This document shows positions 8,897-17,984 of a stretch of 64,000 bases of DNA, one piece after another; position 1 is the first letter of the stretch, and the number at the start of each line of letters is the position of its first letter. The DNA comes from Algoriphagus formosus (GTDB lineage: Bacteria > Bacteroidota > Bacteroidia > Cytophagales > Cyclobacteriaceae). The translations under genes were made by a program, and so were the position numbers. Location of the stretch: positions 1,455,267-1,519,266 of the forward strand of contig NZ_NIUC01000002.1 in NCBI RefSeq assembly GCF_002807035.1, in the 5' to 3' direction. The notes below the pieces were generated by a model, which saw only the letters and a list, made by a program, of their open reading frames with translations, searched no databases and had not been told where the DNA came from.

Positions 8897-10012
8897 ATGA
8901 AGGATTATGACTATGTGGTAATCGGACTCGGGGCTGTAGGATCTGCCGCCCTTTATTTTCTCTCGAAGAGCGGAAAGAGGATTCTTGGAATCGACCGCTT
9001 TGACCCACCGCATGGCATGGGCTCCTCACATGGAGAAACCCGAATCACCCGACTGGCTGTGGGTGAAGGAAGAGAGTATGTCAAGTTTGCTCGTCGATCT
9101 CAAGAGATCTGGAAAGAAATCGAAAAAGAGGCAGGAATTGAGCTTTTCAAGCAAGCAGGGGGACTTTTGATCGAGTCCGGTCAAGAAGCTTGGGTTAAGT
9201 ATGGGGGCTCGAGCTTTTTTGATCAAACCAAACAAATCGCTGATTCAGAATCTATCCCACACTCGATTTTTGATCAGGAGAGATTGAATGAAGAATTTCC
9301 TCAGTTCAATTTTCCGGAAAAGGTAAGAGGGTACTTTGAGCCCAGTGCAGGATTTGTCTTTCCTGAGAAAACCATACAAGTCCAATTGGATCTTTCCGTA
9401 AAGAATGGTGCTAAGGTCCGAGTTCATCAGCCAGTGTTGGGAATTCAGCAAAAAGCGGGATTCGTTGAAATCCAACTTCGAGAGGAAACCCTTCGTGCCA
9501 AAAAAGTAATCCTATCTGCCGGCGGTTGGGTAAAGGACTTTGTCGATCCAAGCTTTCAGACGAAGTTTAAAATCTGTAGACAAGTGCTTCACTGGGTGAA
9601 GATGAAGGAAGATAGCCCTTTGAAATCCTTGAACTCTGTATTTATGTGGGGATATGGTCCAAAGCCCACAGATTTCTTGTATGGTTTTCCAAGCCAAGAT
9701 CAGGAAACGGTGAAGATAGCCTCTGAGCAATTTTTGGAAACTGAGCATCCTGAGCAGATCGATCGCTCTGTGAGCAAGCTGGAACAAGAAAGGTTTTGGA
9801 AGGAAAAATTGGAAGGGAAATTTGTGGGACTTTTACCTGAAATCGTGCGGAGTGAGGTTTGTTTCTACACCGTTACCGAAGACGCAAGATTTGTTTTGCA
9901 GCCACACCCACAGATGGATCGCGTTTCCTTAGTTTCTGCTTGCTCAGGTCACGGGTTCAAACATGCAAGTGCTCTTGGAGAAATGCTAGCTGCCCAAGTT
10001 TTGGCCGAATAA
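8897..10012 (+). CDS. Sarcosine/N-methyltryptophan oxidase-like flavoenzyme (MSOX/SolA family)
   Basis: 371 residues. The N-terminal Rossmann motif GLGAVGSAAL binds FAD. GSSHGETR places His45 and Arg49 at the same numbers as in Bacillus monomeric sarcosine oxidase. Cys322 in EVCFYTVTED matches the cysteine that carries the covalent 8-alpha-S-cysteinyl flavin, and CSGHGFKHA follows as in the family. Such enzymes oxidise N-methyl or secondary amino acids, producing H2O2, an aldehyde and the primary amine. The exact substrate (sarcosine, N-methyl-Trp, pipecolate) cannot be read from sequence. No folate-linked sarcosine oxidase subunits lie nearby, so a monomeric cytoplasmic enzyme is expected. 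Confidence 0.85.
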   Translation: MKDYDYVVIGLGAVGSAALYFLSKSGKRILGIDRFDPPHGMGSSHGETRITRLAVGEGREYVKFARRSQEIWKEIEKEAGIELFKQAGGLLIESGQEAWVKYGGSSFFDQTKQIADSESIPHSIFDQERLNEEFPQFNFPEKVRGYFEPSAGFVFPEKTIQVQLDLSVKNGAKVRVHQPVLGIQQKAGFVEIQLREETLRAKKVILSAGGWVKDFVDPSFQTKFKICRQVLHWVKMKEDSPLKSLNSVFMWGYGPKPTDFLYGFPSQDQETVKIASEQFLETEHPEQIDRSVSKLEQERFWKEKLEGKFVGLLPEIVRSEVCFYTVTEDARFVLQPHPQMDRVSLVSACSGHGFKHASALGEMLAAQVLAE

Positions 10013-10062
10013 CCCTTTCCTCAAATTTCCATGTTTTGGAAGCTTCTTTTCAATCAAAAGGC

Positions 10063-10070
10063 TATTTTTG
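10063..10070 (+). promoter_or_regulatory. Predicted -7 box of the ABC exporter gene
   Basis: TATTTTTG fits TAnnTTTG, 18 bp before the ATG at 10089. A TTTG at 10035-10038 could be the -33 box, though the 24-bp spacer is somewhat long. Confidence 0.4.
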
Positions 10071-10088
10071 CATCAATATTAATTCAGA

Positions 10089-11879
10089 ATGGCTAAAAAA
10101 AGGGGAGCGGCGTTAGAAGATCACGAGAAGCGTAAGTTAAGCAAGCAAAATTTTCAAAAACTAGGCGGAATATTCCGTTTCATGGTTCCATACAAAGGAA
10201 GGTTTATCCTTGGTTTGGTGTTTTTGCTTTTGTCTTCGCTTACCCTGCTGACCTTCCCGTTTGTTGCAGGCAAACTGATTGATACAGCTCAGGGCAGTGA
10301 CTGGATCATTCAGGACATTGATTCCATTGCTTTTTTACTGTTGGGCATTCTGGCAATCCAAAGCGTCTTTTCCTTTTTCCGAGTTTGGTTGTTTGCCCAA
10401 GTATCTGAGCGCTCCATGCGGGATATACGTCTGGCACTTTATAGCCGAATGTTGAGATTACCGATGACTTTTTTCGACAAGCGAAGAACGGGGGAGTTAA
10501 TTTCAAGAATCACTTCGGATGTCAGTTTGCTTCAAGACACCTTTTCAGTAACCTTAGCGGAGCTTTTTAGACAGGTAGTTACTCTTCTGGCAGGTATAGC
10601 CTTTCTTTTCTTTACCACACCGAAGCTTACCTTCTTCATGCTGGGATCCTTTCCGGTCTTGGTTTTGCTGGCAATGGTATTTGGTAGATTTATCCGCTCT
10701 TTGAGTAAGAAAACACAGGATGAACTCGCCTCAGCCAATGTCATCGTGGAGGAGACTTTACAGTCTATTTCAACCGTAAAGTCTTTTGTGGGTGAAGCCT
10801 ATGAGTCTTTACGCTACTCCAATAAGTTGGGAGATGTGGTTCAAGTGGCTTTGCGGACAGCCAAGTTCAGAGGAGCTTTTATTTCTTTTATCATTTTTGC
10901 GCTTTTCGGAGGTATCGTGGCAGTAATGTGGTACGGAGCAAGCTTGGTGGCAAGTGGGGAGATGAGTGTGGGTGAATTGGTTTCATTTGTTCTCTATACC
11001 ACTTTTATCGGGGGGTCGATTGCCGGCTTGGGAGATATTTATAGTCAGGTCCAAAAAGCAATCGGGAGTTCTGAAAGAGTCTTGGAAATACTGGAAGAGT
11101 CTGAAGAGAAAAGCGGAACAAGCAGTGCTCAGGAAGAAATTCGGGAAATCGAGCTATCCAACGTCGAGTTTCGATATCCAACCCGCCCTGAAATGGCTGT
11201 TTTGAAGTCACTTTCCATGCGAATTCATACAGGAGACAAGGTGGCATTAGTCGGTCATTCCGGAGCAGGGAAATCGACCATCATCCAACTTTTACTGAGG
11301 TTTTATGAAGTAGAGAAGGGATCCATTGCCATCAATGGAAAGTCTATCAATGACTGGAATTTGGACGAGCTCAGAAGGCATATCGGGATGGTTCCCCAGG
11401 AGGTTTTGCTTTTTGGAGGAAGTATCCGCGAAAATATCGCTTATGCACGTCCAGAGGCTACAGAGGAAGAAATCATTGATGCTGCCAAAAAAGCCAATGC
11501 ATGGCAGTTTATCTCTCAGTTCCCTGAAGGACTGGATACATTGGTTGGAGAGCGGGGAGTAAAGCTTTCCGGTGGTCAGCGTCAGCGTGTAGCCATTGCG
11601 AGAGCTATTTTGAAAGATCCTAGCCTCTTGATTCTCGATGAGGCAACTTCTTCATTGGATGCCGAATCAGAAGCCCTTGTTCAGGAAGCCCTAGACGAAC
11701 TGATGAAAGGAAGGACAACGATCATCATCGCCCACAGATTAGCAACGATTCGAAAGGTCGACCGAATCTACGTCCTTAGTGAAGGAAGAATTGTAGAGGA
11801 AGGAAGCCATCTGGAACTCGCTGATCGAGAGGATGGATTTTATTCCAACTTGGTTCGCTTACAGTTTGCAGAAAATTAA
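10089..11879 (+). CDS. ABC exporter half-transporter, MsbA-like (fused permease-ATPase)
   Basis: 596 residues. A type I exporter membrane domain with six helices (about 38-330) is joined to one ATPase domain (about 355-590). Walker A GHSGAGKST, the LSGGQRQRVAIARAIL signature, Walker B SLLILDEATSSLD and the H-loop IIIAHRL are all intact, so it should work as a homodimer. Related Bacteroidota proteins are annotated as MsbA-type lipid A or multidrug exporters; substrate is not decided by sequence. It is transcribed from its own promoter. The gap after it holds an inverted GATTGTT/AACAATC but no clear terminator. Confidence 0.9.
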   Translation: MAKKRGAALEDHEKRKLSKQNFQKLGGIFRFMVPYKGRFILGLVFLLLSSLTLLTFPFVAGKLIDTAQGSDWIIQDIDSIAFLLLGILAIQSVFSFFRVWLFAQVSERSMRDIRLALYSRMLRLPMTFFDKRRTGELISRITSDVSLLQDTFSVTLAELFRQVVTLLAGIAFLFFTTPKLTFFMLGSFPVLVLLAMVFGRFIRSLSKKTQDELASANVIVEETLQSISTVKSFVGEAYESLRYSNKLGDVVQVALRTAKFRGAFISFIIFALFGGIVAVMWYGASLVASGEMSVGELVSFVLYTTFIGGSIAGLGDIYSQVQKAIGSSERVLEILEESEEKSGTSSAQEEIREIELSNVEFRYPTRPEMAVLKSLSMRIHTGDKVALVGHSGAGKSTIIQLLLRFYEVEKGSIAINGKSINDWNLDELRRHIGMVPQEVLLFGGSIRENIAYARPEATEEEIIDAAKKANAWQFISQFPEGLDTLVGERGVKLSGGQRQRVAIARAILKDPSLLILDEATSSLDAESEALVQEALDELMKGRTTIIIAHRLATIRKVDRIYVLSEGRIVEEGSHLELADREDGFYSNLVRLQFAEN

Positions 11880-11958
11880 TTATCTCAGATTGTTTTTTTC
11901 TATCAAATGAATCGAACAATCCCACAGTCCTTCTGTGTTTTCCCATTAAAATTTATTC

Positions 11959-12747
11959 ATGAACAATCACCTGGATCAATTGATCTCGTCGGTAAGCGAT
12001 GACCGACAAGAATTACTACATCACCCAATTTATCAAAACTTAAATACCCTAGAAGATTTCCGTGTTTTCATGGAGTACCATGTCTTTGCGGTTTGGGATT
12101 TTATGAGTCTGCTAAAAGCTCTTCAGCATAGACTGACAGGGATGAGTCTTCCTTGGATACCGGCAGGAGATCCTCTCGTGGTCAGATTGATCAATGACAT
12201 TGTACTTGCAGAGGAAAGTGATGAGGATGGAAAAGGAGGCTTTTGTAGCCACTTTGAACTTTACTTAAGAGCCATGCAAGAAGCTGGTGCTTCTACCAAG
12301 TCTATCAATAGTCTTGTAAAGTCCGTTTCCTCGGGAATGAATCTTGACGATGCGATGAATGTCGCTCAATTACCAGAATTCGTTCAGAAATTCCTTCGGG
12401 TAAATTATCAAACAGCCTTATTTGGTTCTGCCCACGAAATTGCCTCAAGTTTTACCTTGGGAAGAGAGGATCTGATCCCTGATTTGTTTAGAAAATTGGT
12501 GGACGAGCTTGTCAAAGATCAACCTGAGGAATTAAAAACGCTTGGTTTCTATTTCGACAGACACATTCATCTGGACGAAGAAGAACACGGCCCTTTGGCT
12601 TGGAGAATGGTTTCTCTTCTTCTTGAGACAGACGTGCATCTTGAAGGCGCCAAAATTTCTGCCAAAGAAGCTTTGTCTGCCAGAAAAATTCTTTGGGACG
12701 GAATCAATCAAGAAATTTTGACTCGAAAAGCGACCTTGGTTCACTAA
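11959..12747 (+). CDS. DUF3050 family protein, heme-oxygenase-like helical fold
   Basis: 262 residues, all helical in appearance, without signal peptide. The family shares the helical bundle of TenA, PqqC and heme-oxygenase-like diiron oxidases. Possible metal or active-site residues are Glu39 and His41 (MEYHVFAVWDF), Glu85/Glu86 (VLAEESDED), His98 (FCSHFELYL) and the late cluster HLDEEEHGPLAW. The spacing is compatible with a diiron site of the HDO superfamily, but this is inference and no reaction is known to me. It overlaps the convergent methyltransferase gene by 4 bp. Confidence 0.75.
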   Translation: MNNHLDQLISSVSDDRQELLHHPIYQNLNTLEDFRVFMEYHVFAVWDFMSLLKALQHRLTGMSLPWIPAGDPLVVRLINDIVLAEESDEDGKGGFCSHFELYLRAMQEAGASTKSINSLVKSVSSGMNLDDAMNVAQLPEFVQKFLRVNYQTALFGSAHEIASSFTLGREDLIPDLFRKLVDELVKDQPEELKTLGFYFDRHIHLDEEEHGPLAWRMVSLLLETDVHLEGAKISAKEALSARKILWDGINQEILTRKATLVH

Positions 12748-13415
12748 AGTAAATTGTGTGCAGTGATTGACTTGGTCAATCCTGCCACTTTTTCTTTTAG
12801 AATTTCCGAACTAGGGAAAAGTCTCTGCAACTCTTTCTCATCGAGTAGCCTGATCTCGGCGATATAATCGGAAGCTTCCTTGCTTGACCATTTTCTGAAA
12901 CGGCTGAGTGGTGTCTTCGTGAGCGTGTGAAAAAGTAGCTTTTTGGGCCAATATTGGGCATAAGGCAAGGCGTAATGCGCTTCGATAGGAAAGTATCGGT
13001 TTGGCGTCTGCACGAAATGCTTTTTCCCCACTCGCTTAATTTCTGCCGCCATTTTCTGCTGGTTTTCCCAAGTAAACAGATGCTCGATTACGGAATTTGA
13101 AAAGATGAGATCAAATTCATTTTCCTGATATTCTTGAAGATTAGTCGCATCACCTGTGGTACTCTTGATAGCAGGATGAGAACTCTCTTCGAGATGGAGG
13201 TTGAGCAATGTAATTTCGACCTTTGGATGATCGAGTAATGAGCTGCCTTTCCAAAAATAATCTGTACCTCCGACGTCAAGAATTTTAACGCGCTGATTTA
13301 CATCGAATTGATTGAAAAAAAGCTGTTCAAATTGCTGCAAACGTTTTTTTCGAAAATACGCCCCAAGAGAATTGGGATCGTCGGAAGAAGCGAACAGCTT
13401 AGAAATTGAAAACAT
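12744..13415 (-). CDS. SAM-dependent class I methyltransferase
   Basis: 223 residues. Motif I is the variant KILDVGGTDYFWKG, and motif II/III reads FDLIFSNSVIEHLFTW, as in Methyltransf_11 proteins. HFVQTPNRYFPIEAHYALP follows, a stretch often seen in methyltransferases of polysaccharide loci. It faces the glycosylphosphotransferase gene 13569-14939 divergently and probably shares its intergenic promoter region. A role in decorating an exopolysaccharide or lipid-linked sugar is inference; a small-molecule substrate is equally possible. Confidence 0.75.
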   Translation of the reverse strand: MFSISKLFASSDDPNSLGAYFRKKRLQQFEQLFFNQFDVNQRVKILDVGGTDYFWKGSSLLDHPKVEITLLNLHLEESSHPAIKSTTGDATNLQEYQENEFDLIFSNSVIEHLFTWENQQKMAAEIKRVGKKHFVQTPNRYFPIEAHYALPYAQYWPKKLLFHTLTKTPLSRFRKWSSKEASDYIAEIRLLDEKELQRLFPSSEILKEKVAGLTKSITAHNLL

Positions 13416-13568
13416 TTAGACTAAAAATCGTTTTGCATTTGAAATTACTCGCAAAAGTAAGCATGCTTGACGATTCTTTTCTTAATTTTGGTTTTGAAAT
13501 CGTGTTTCGGCCAAAAAATGTAGTCTAGCGCGGTTTTTGCAAAAGTGTAATTGTTTGATCAGATTTTT

Positions 13569-14939
13569 ATGAAGCGCAGATTTGACCGGTATTTTCCTTG
13601 GCTTTTCACAGCCTCTGATTTTATTGCTTCCCTTGTTTCGCTTTTACTGACCAATTTCTTTCTTCAGAAATTTGGAATTTTCGCCAAGGTTGAACTCGAC
13701 GCCTTTTTGCCGCTATCAGTGCTTTGGTTGTTGATTTCCCTTCTTAGAAAAGACTATAAAATCGGTCGTACTGATGAGTATGGAGACACGCTGAAGCATC
13801 TCCTAGGCACGGTCTTTTGGTTTGTCGGTGCTACGGCTATTCTTTGGATTCCATTCAATACGCCTGAGTTGCAGGTTTTGCCAGTCCTTACTTTGGGAGT
13901 AGGCATGCTGGTATTGATGGGAAGTTATCGGGTGTCTATTCATATGATGCTCCGGTCCTACAGATCTAAGGGTAAGAATTATCGAAACGCTGTCATAGTC
14001 GGAAAAGGAGGAACAAGTCCCCGGCTAGCTGATGTATTTCGGATTCGAAAGGATTTCGGAATCAATTTCCTAGGTTATTATGATAATCTCTCCGATTGTG
14101 CACAGACCCGTGGAGGGATTCAGCAGTTTTTCGAACACGCTCCAGAATTAGACCTTGATCTGATCTATATCCACGAGCAATTAGAGCCAGGATTGGTCCG
14201 AAAAATCATTGACTTCGCAGATGAAAATTACATCAAAGTCAAGATGATTCCCGGAGGATCCCTTCAATTGGAGAAGAATCTATCATTTTCAAGGTATGGC
14301 GATTTCTTTGTCATCAATGTCAATGAAATTCCTTTGGACAATGCCTTCAATAGCTTTGCAAAAAGAGCTTTTGATATTGTATTTGCCAGTTTGGTGATTG
14401 TATTTATCCTTTCTTGGTTGATCCCTCTGGTCGGGTTTTTAATCAAATTGGAATCAAGAGGTCCCATATTTTTTATCCAAAAACGAAATGGAGTCAACAA
14501 TCAAGTGTTCAGCTGCCTGAAGTTTCGGTCTATGACTCCTAACGATTATGCAGATACTGTGCAGGCAAAAAAAGGAGATCCTCGGGTCACAAGAATTGGG
14601 TCCTTTTTGCGCACGACCTCTTTGGATGAAATGCCACAGTTTATCAATGTGCTGCTAGGGGATATGTCCATTGTAGGTCCTCGACCTCATACGATTCCTA
14701 TGAATCAGACATTTCAAAAGCAAATTGAGCGGTACAATTCCCGACATAAGATCAAGCCGGGAATCACAGGTTTGGCTCAAGTGAGAGGTTTTAGAGGGGA
14801 AATTGAAAACCCCCATCAGATTCGCTCACGGGTACGATTAGACTCTTTTTATATTAATAATTGGTCATTTTTGCTGGATATGGGTATCATGGTGAAGACA
14901 GTTCACGAGCTGCTTTTCAACCGGGAGAATGCCTATTGA
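13569..14939 (+). CDS. Exopolysaccharide polyprenyl-phosphate sugar phosphotransferase (WcaJ-type)
   Basis: About 456 residues from ATG 13569; a TTG at 13551 would add six. Four N-terminal helices, then a CoA-binding-like domain (NAVIVGKGGTSPRL, about 135-260), a fifth helix, and the C-terminal bacterial sugar transferase domain. The latter shows KRAFDIVFASLV, KFRSM, RVTRIGSFLRTTSLDEMPQ and MSIVGPRPH. This family starts repeat-unit assembly by moving a hexose-1-phosphate, usually glucose or galactose, onto undecaprenyl phosphate at the inner membrane. No Wzx, Wzy or glycosyltransferase genes surround it, so the rest of the pathway is elsewhere. The next methyltransferase follows after 3 bp. 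Confidence 0.9.
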   Translation: MKRRFDRYFPWLFTASDFIASLVSLLLTNFFLQKFGIFAKVELDAFLPLSVLWLLISLLRKDYKIGRTDEYGDTLKHLLGTVFWFVGATAILWIPFNTPELQVLPVLTLGVGMLVLMGSYRVSIHMMLRSYRSKGKNYRNAVIVGKGGTSPRLADVFRIRKDFGINFLGYYDNLSDCAQTRGGIQQFFEHAPELDLDLIYIHEQLEPGLVRKIIDFADENYIKVKMIPGGSLQLEKNLSFSRYGDFFVINVNEIPLDNAFNSFAKRAFDIVFASLVIVFILSWLIPLVGFLIKLESRGPIFFIQKRNGVNNQVFSCLKFRSMTPNDYADTVQAKKGDPRVTRIGSFLRTTSLDEMPQFINVLLGDMSIVGPRPHTIPMNQTFQKQIERYNSRHKIKPGITGLAQVRGFRGEIENPHQIRSRVRLDSFYINNWSFLLDMGIMVKTVHELLFNRENAY

Positions 14940-14942
14940 TCG

Positions 14943-15860
14943 ATGAATCGCTGTCATTTTTGTAATAGCGAATCGCTTCGGGATTTTCAGGCAGAAGAGA
15001 AAATGCTCGGGCTGGGAGAGCAGTTTACTTACCAAGAGTGTCAGGATTGTCAATCCCTTCAAATCAAATCTGTTCCGTCAAATCTTTCTGCTTTTTATAA
15101 GTCAGATACCTATTATTCCTTTTCTTCTTTAGTCACTTCAAGCTCGCTTAAAAATTTCCTGAAAAAGGTAAGAATGTGGCTCTTTTTGAAAACAGGCGCC
15201 TCGGTATTCAGCCCTTCCTATGGATATTGGCTTAGGGAGTTAAATCCTGCCTATTCGGATCGAATAGTTGATATCGGCTGTGGTAGTGGACAGCTTCTCT
15301 ATGAGTTATGGGCATCTGGCTTTGAAAATCTGACTGGAGTGGACCCTTTTTTAGATAGTTCAAAGGATTTGAAACCAGGGCTGTCATTGATCAAGGGTGG
15401 GCTGGAGGATCTTCCCGGAGAATTTGACATTATGCTCATGCATCATGCTTTTGAGCACATGGCAGAGCCAAAGAAAACTTTGGAGACTTGTCGCCAAAAG
15501 CTTAAAAAAGATGGAAGACTGCTAATTCGCACTCCTTTGGCAGGAAGTAGTGCTTGGGAAGAATTTGGAGATAATTGGGTTCAGCTTGATGCTCCAAGGC
15601 ACTTGAATATTCCTAGTTTGGAGGGGTTCAAAAAGCTAGCAAATGACCAGGGTTTTAATCTCGAAAAGATTCTTTTTGACTCTACAGCCTTCCAATTTTG
15701 GGGGTCCATTTTGTATCAGCGAGGAATAAAGCTTGCAGGGACGGACTGCGAAGCCCATTTTTCGTCAAATGAATTAAGAGTATTTCAAAAAAAAGCCCTC
15801 CGGTACAATCAGGAGGGCAAAGGGGATCAGGTTTGTTTTTATCTGCGCCGAGCAGATTAA
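14943..15860 (+). CDS. SAM-dependent methyltransferase with N-terminal zinc-finger-like Cys motifs
   Basis: 305 residues. The first 35 hold CHFC and CQDC, a zinc-ribbon arrangement common in Methyltransf_23 enzymes of sugar and lipid loci. The Rossmann core follows: VDIGCGSGQLLYEL (motif I), MLMHHAFEHM, and LLIRTPLAGS. It is translationally close to the sugar transferase upstream and very likely in one operon with it. The last 25 codons contain a perfect terminator hairpin for the opposite strand (15787-15818), so the C-terminal sequence is constrained by two functions. Substrate unknown. Confidence 0.8.
   Translation: MNRCHFCNSESLRDFQAEEKMLGLGEQFTYQECQDCQSLQIKSVPSNLSAFYKSDTYYSFSSLVTSSSLKNFLKKVRMWLFLKTGASVFSPSYGYWLRELNPAYSDRIVDIGCGSGQLLYELWASGFENLTGVDPFLDSSKDLKPGLSLIKGGLEDLPGEFDIMLMHHAFEHMAEPKKTLETCRQKLKKDGRLLIRTPLAGSSAWEEFGDNWVQLDAPRHLNIPSLEGFKKLANDQGFNLEKILFDSTAFQFWGSILYQRGIKLAGTDCEAHFSSNELRVFQKKALRYNQEGKGDQVCFYLRRAD
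15787..15818 (-). terminator. Rho-independent terminator of the universal stress gene, inside a coding region
   Basis: Read on the minus strand: a GCCCTCC/GGAGGGC stem of 7 bp, a 10-nt loop, then eight T. It lies 39 bp beyond the stop of the 15857-16771 gene and within the 3' coding part of the convergent methyltransferase gene. Confidence 0.75.
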
Positions 15861-16771
15861 ATTCGGAAGAGGGCATCGAAAAAGCCCATCGTTTCACCTT
15901 TCTTTTTGAAAATTATCATTGGAAGCGAGTTATTGACTTCGATGAGTTTCTCGGCTGTGCTTCCCAATAGAATTGCTGCGGATTTGGTCCGTCCGCGAGA
16001 GCCCAGGATAATCATATCCACGTCCATTTTATGGGCTTCTTCCAGCAATTGTCTACCGGAGCTTTCGCCGCTATCTAAGATAAATTCACATTTCAATTCC
16101 GGATGATCGTGTTTGGATACGAATTTTTTGAAGTCTTTTTCCGCATTAAGCCGCATGATTTCAGAGAATTCCTCGAAAGATTTACCAGTCTTGGAGTAGC
16201 CTGCCGGGACATGGAAAATATGAACTGGAATCAATTCAGCTTTTAATTCATCAGCTATTCGCTCTCCAAATTCATAAATCATGTGATTGTGCTTGGAAAA
16301 ATCCGTGGGTACCATAATGCGCTTAGGAATACCAGGAGGGCGCTTTTCCTGAAGCAACATGATGGAGCAGGGCGCTTTTTTTGCCACTCCGTTAGCAAGG
16401 GCACCACTTCCTACTAGGCTTTCTTTCCTTCCCATCACAATGAGGTCCACATCTTTGATTTTGGCCCATCGGAGGAAGGTCTCTAAAGGATGGCTACCTT
16501 CCTCGGCAAAAATTTCGATCTCGATATTTTCAGGAAAATTATGCCGCTTGATTTTCTCCTCCATGATTGCCTCAATGGACTCATCTCCTGGGGCCAAGAG
16601 ATCTGGATATTGGCTGAGAATGTCATCTGGGATGGCCAAGTTTTTTGCCACATGCACGAAATAGCATTTTTCAACTCCTAAAAACTTCAAGAATATGTTG
16701 GTCTTTTGGATCAGGATTTCATCCATTTCGGTCAAGTCCAAACCGATCATGATTTTTGGAAAAATCTTCAT
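15857..16771 (-). CDS. Tandem-domain universal stress protein
   Basis: 304 residues with two UspA folds (about 4-145 and 150-290). The second keeps the ATP-binding signature GSRGRTKSAAILLGSTAEKL, that is G-x2-G-x9-G-S/T. The first has a related GRKESLVGSGALANGV. Usp proteins are cytoplasmic nucleotide-binding proteins raised under starvation or stress; the exact role varies. The short tail (MGFFDALFRI) is conserved-looking in Bacteroidota two-domain Usps. It ends in a 4-bp overlap with the convergent methyltransferase and is terminated by the hairpin at 15787-15818. Confidence 0.88.
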   Translation of the reverse strand: MKIFPKIMIGLDLTEMDEILIQKTNIFLKFLGVEKCYFVHVAKNLAIPDDILSQYPDLLAPGDESIEAIMEEKIKRHNFPENIEIEIFAEEGSHPLETFLRWAKIKDVDLIVMGRKESLVGSGALANGVAKKAPCSIMLLQEKRPPGIPKRIMVPTDFSKHNHMIYEFGERIADELKAELIPVHIFHVPAGYSKTGKSFEEFSEIMRLNAEKDFKKFVSKHDHPELKCEFILDSGESSGRQLLEEAHKMDVDMIILGSRGRTKSAAILLGSTAEKLIEVNNSLPMIIFKKKGETMGFFDALFRI

Positions 16772-16950
16772 GTGTCTGCGTTTTGATTAAAGGCTTTTGC
16801 CCTAATTCGATCTTTCACTCTTACGGAGAGCTTCTCATCAGGGTATCTGATAGCGCTTGTTGGTTTCAAAGGCTTAATTTAAGAGATTGATTGAGTTAAT
16901 TAAACTGTTTTTGTGAAATTGAGCTTTTCAAAGGTTGATCGGGTAATTTA

Positions 16951-17502
16951 ATGGCTGACTTACAAAAATATTTTTTAGCGATACTTCCTCCTAAAGAATT
17001 TAGGGAGCAAATTCACGATTTGAAACTTTCGCTCAAGGAAGAGTTTGGGGTAAAATATGCCTTGAAGTCTCCGGCCCACATCACCTTGAAAATGCCCTTT
17101 CTGTACAATGCCAACAAGGAGGATCGTTTGGTGGAAGCACTAAAAAATTTCAACCAAGGGTTTTCTCCTTTCCCCCTGAGCATTCGAGGTGTGGATCAAT
17201 TTCGGAGGCGTGTTTTGTTTTTGAGTGTGGCGAAACAACCCAAGCTGTTTGAACTGCAGGATGGACTGAGAATTTTTGGTAAAAGAGATTTAAAATTGAA
17301 TCTAGAATTGAGCGATACCAATTACCATCCACACCTTACGGTTGCCTTTCAGGATATCAAGAAGGAGCAGTTTGACTCTATTAGGTTAAGAGTAGAAAAA
17401 GCAGGTTTAGAAGTAGATTTTAAAGTAGGAAGTTACTATTTGTTAAAGCGAAAAAATGGACTTTGGGAACCCCAAACGGAGATATTTTTAGCAGAAACTT
17501 GA
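16951..17502 (+). CDS. 2'-5' RNA ligase / 2H phosphoesterase family protein
   Basis: 183 residues, typical for LigT/ThpR. Both catalytic HxT motifs are present: His43-Thr45 in AHITLKM and His128-Thr130 in HPHLTVAF. Members hydrolyse or ligate 2',5'- or 2',3'-cyclic phosphodiester bonds in RNA or small nucleotides; the natural substrate is usually unknown. It is a single-gene unit divergent from the stress protein, with 179 bp between them. Confidence 0.85.
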   Translation: MADLQKYFLAILPPKEFREQIHDLKLSLKEEFGVKYALKSPAHITLKMPFLYNANKEDRLVEALKNFNQGFSPFPLSIRGVDQFRRRVLFLSVAKQPKLFELQDGLRIFGKRDLKLNLELSDTNYHPHLTVAFQDIKKEQFDSIRLRVEKAGLEVDFKVGSYYLLKRKNGLWEPQTEIFLAET

Positions 17503-17984
17503 CCTTTTGCCCATTTTTTAATCCATTCGAATAAATTTTTAACAAAAATTTAATTTTGACAGGTGCTTAAAAAGGTTTTTAAAATTCCGAGAATATGATT
17601 TTCAAAAACGAACATCATCAGAATAATATTTTAAAAATATGAGTATGGATTAAATATACAGAATAATATATCTATCAAATCAATTTTTGCAGAATAAAAA
17701 ATTAATTGAATTATTCCAAGTTTAAAAATAAACTAGATTGTTTTTTATCGTTTTCAGAATTTATTATCGAGAACTTGAAAATAATATTAAAAATTCGTGG
17801 TTTTTGAAATCCGGACAGTGTTCGGACACCTGTAAATCCAAATATTATTTCTAAAATTTGGTATTTTCAGTATGATAGTATGATTTTTACCTTTTTTTTG
17901 AGCATCTGCCAAATTTGCTCTTTCACAAATTAGTATCGTCTTTTATCTCCACGAAAATTAAATCATTTTATTAAAACTAAACCT
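17503..17984 (+). promoter_or_regulatory. AT-rich leader of the susC gene
   Basis: 482 bp with no convincing ORF and clearly richer in A/T than the flanking genes, with many short A- and T-runs. It must carry the susC/susD promoter and 5' leader. I find no exact TTTG/TAnnTTTG pair, so an ECF-sigma or activator-dependent promoter is possible. No sigma or anti-sigma gene is adjacent. Confidence 0.45.
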
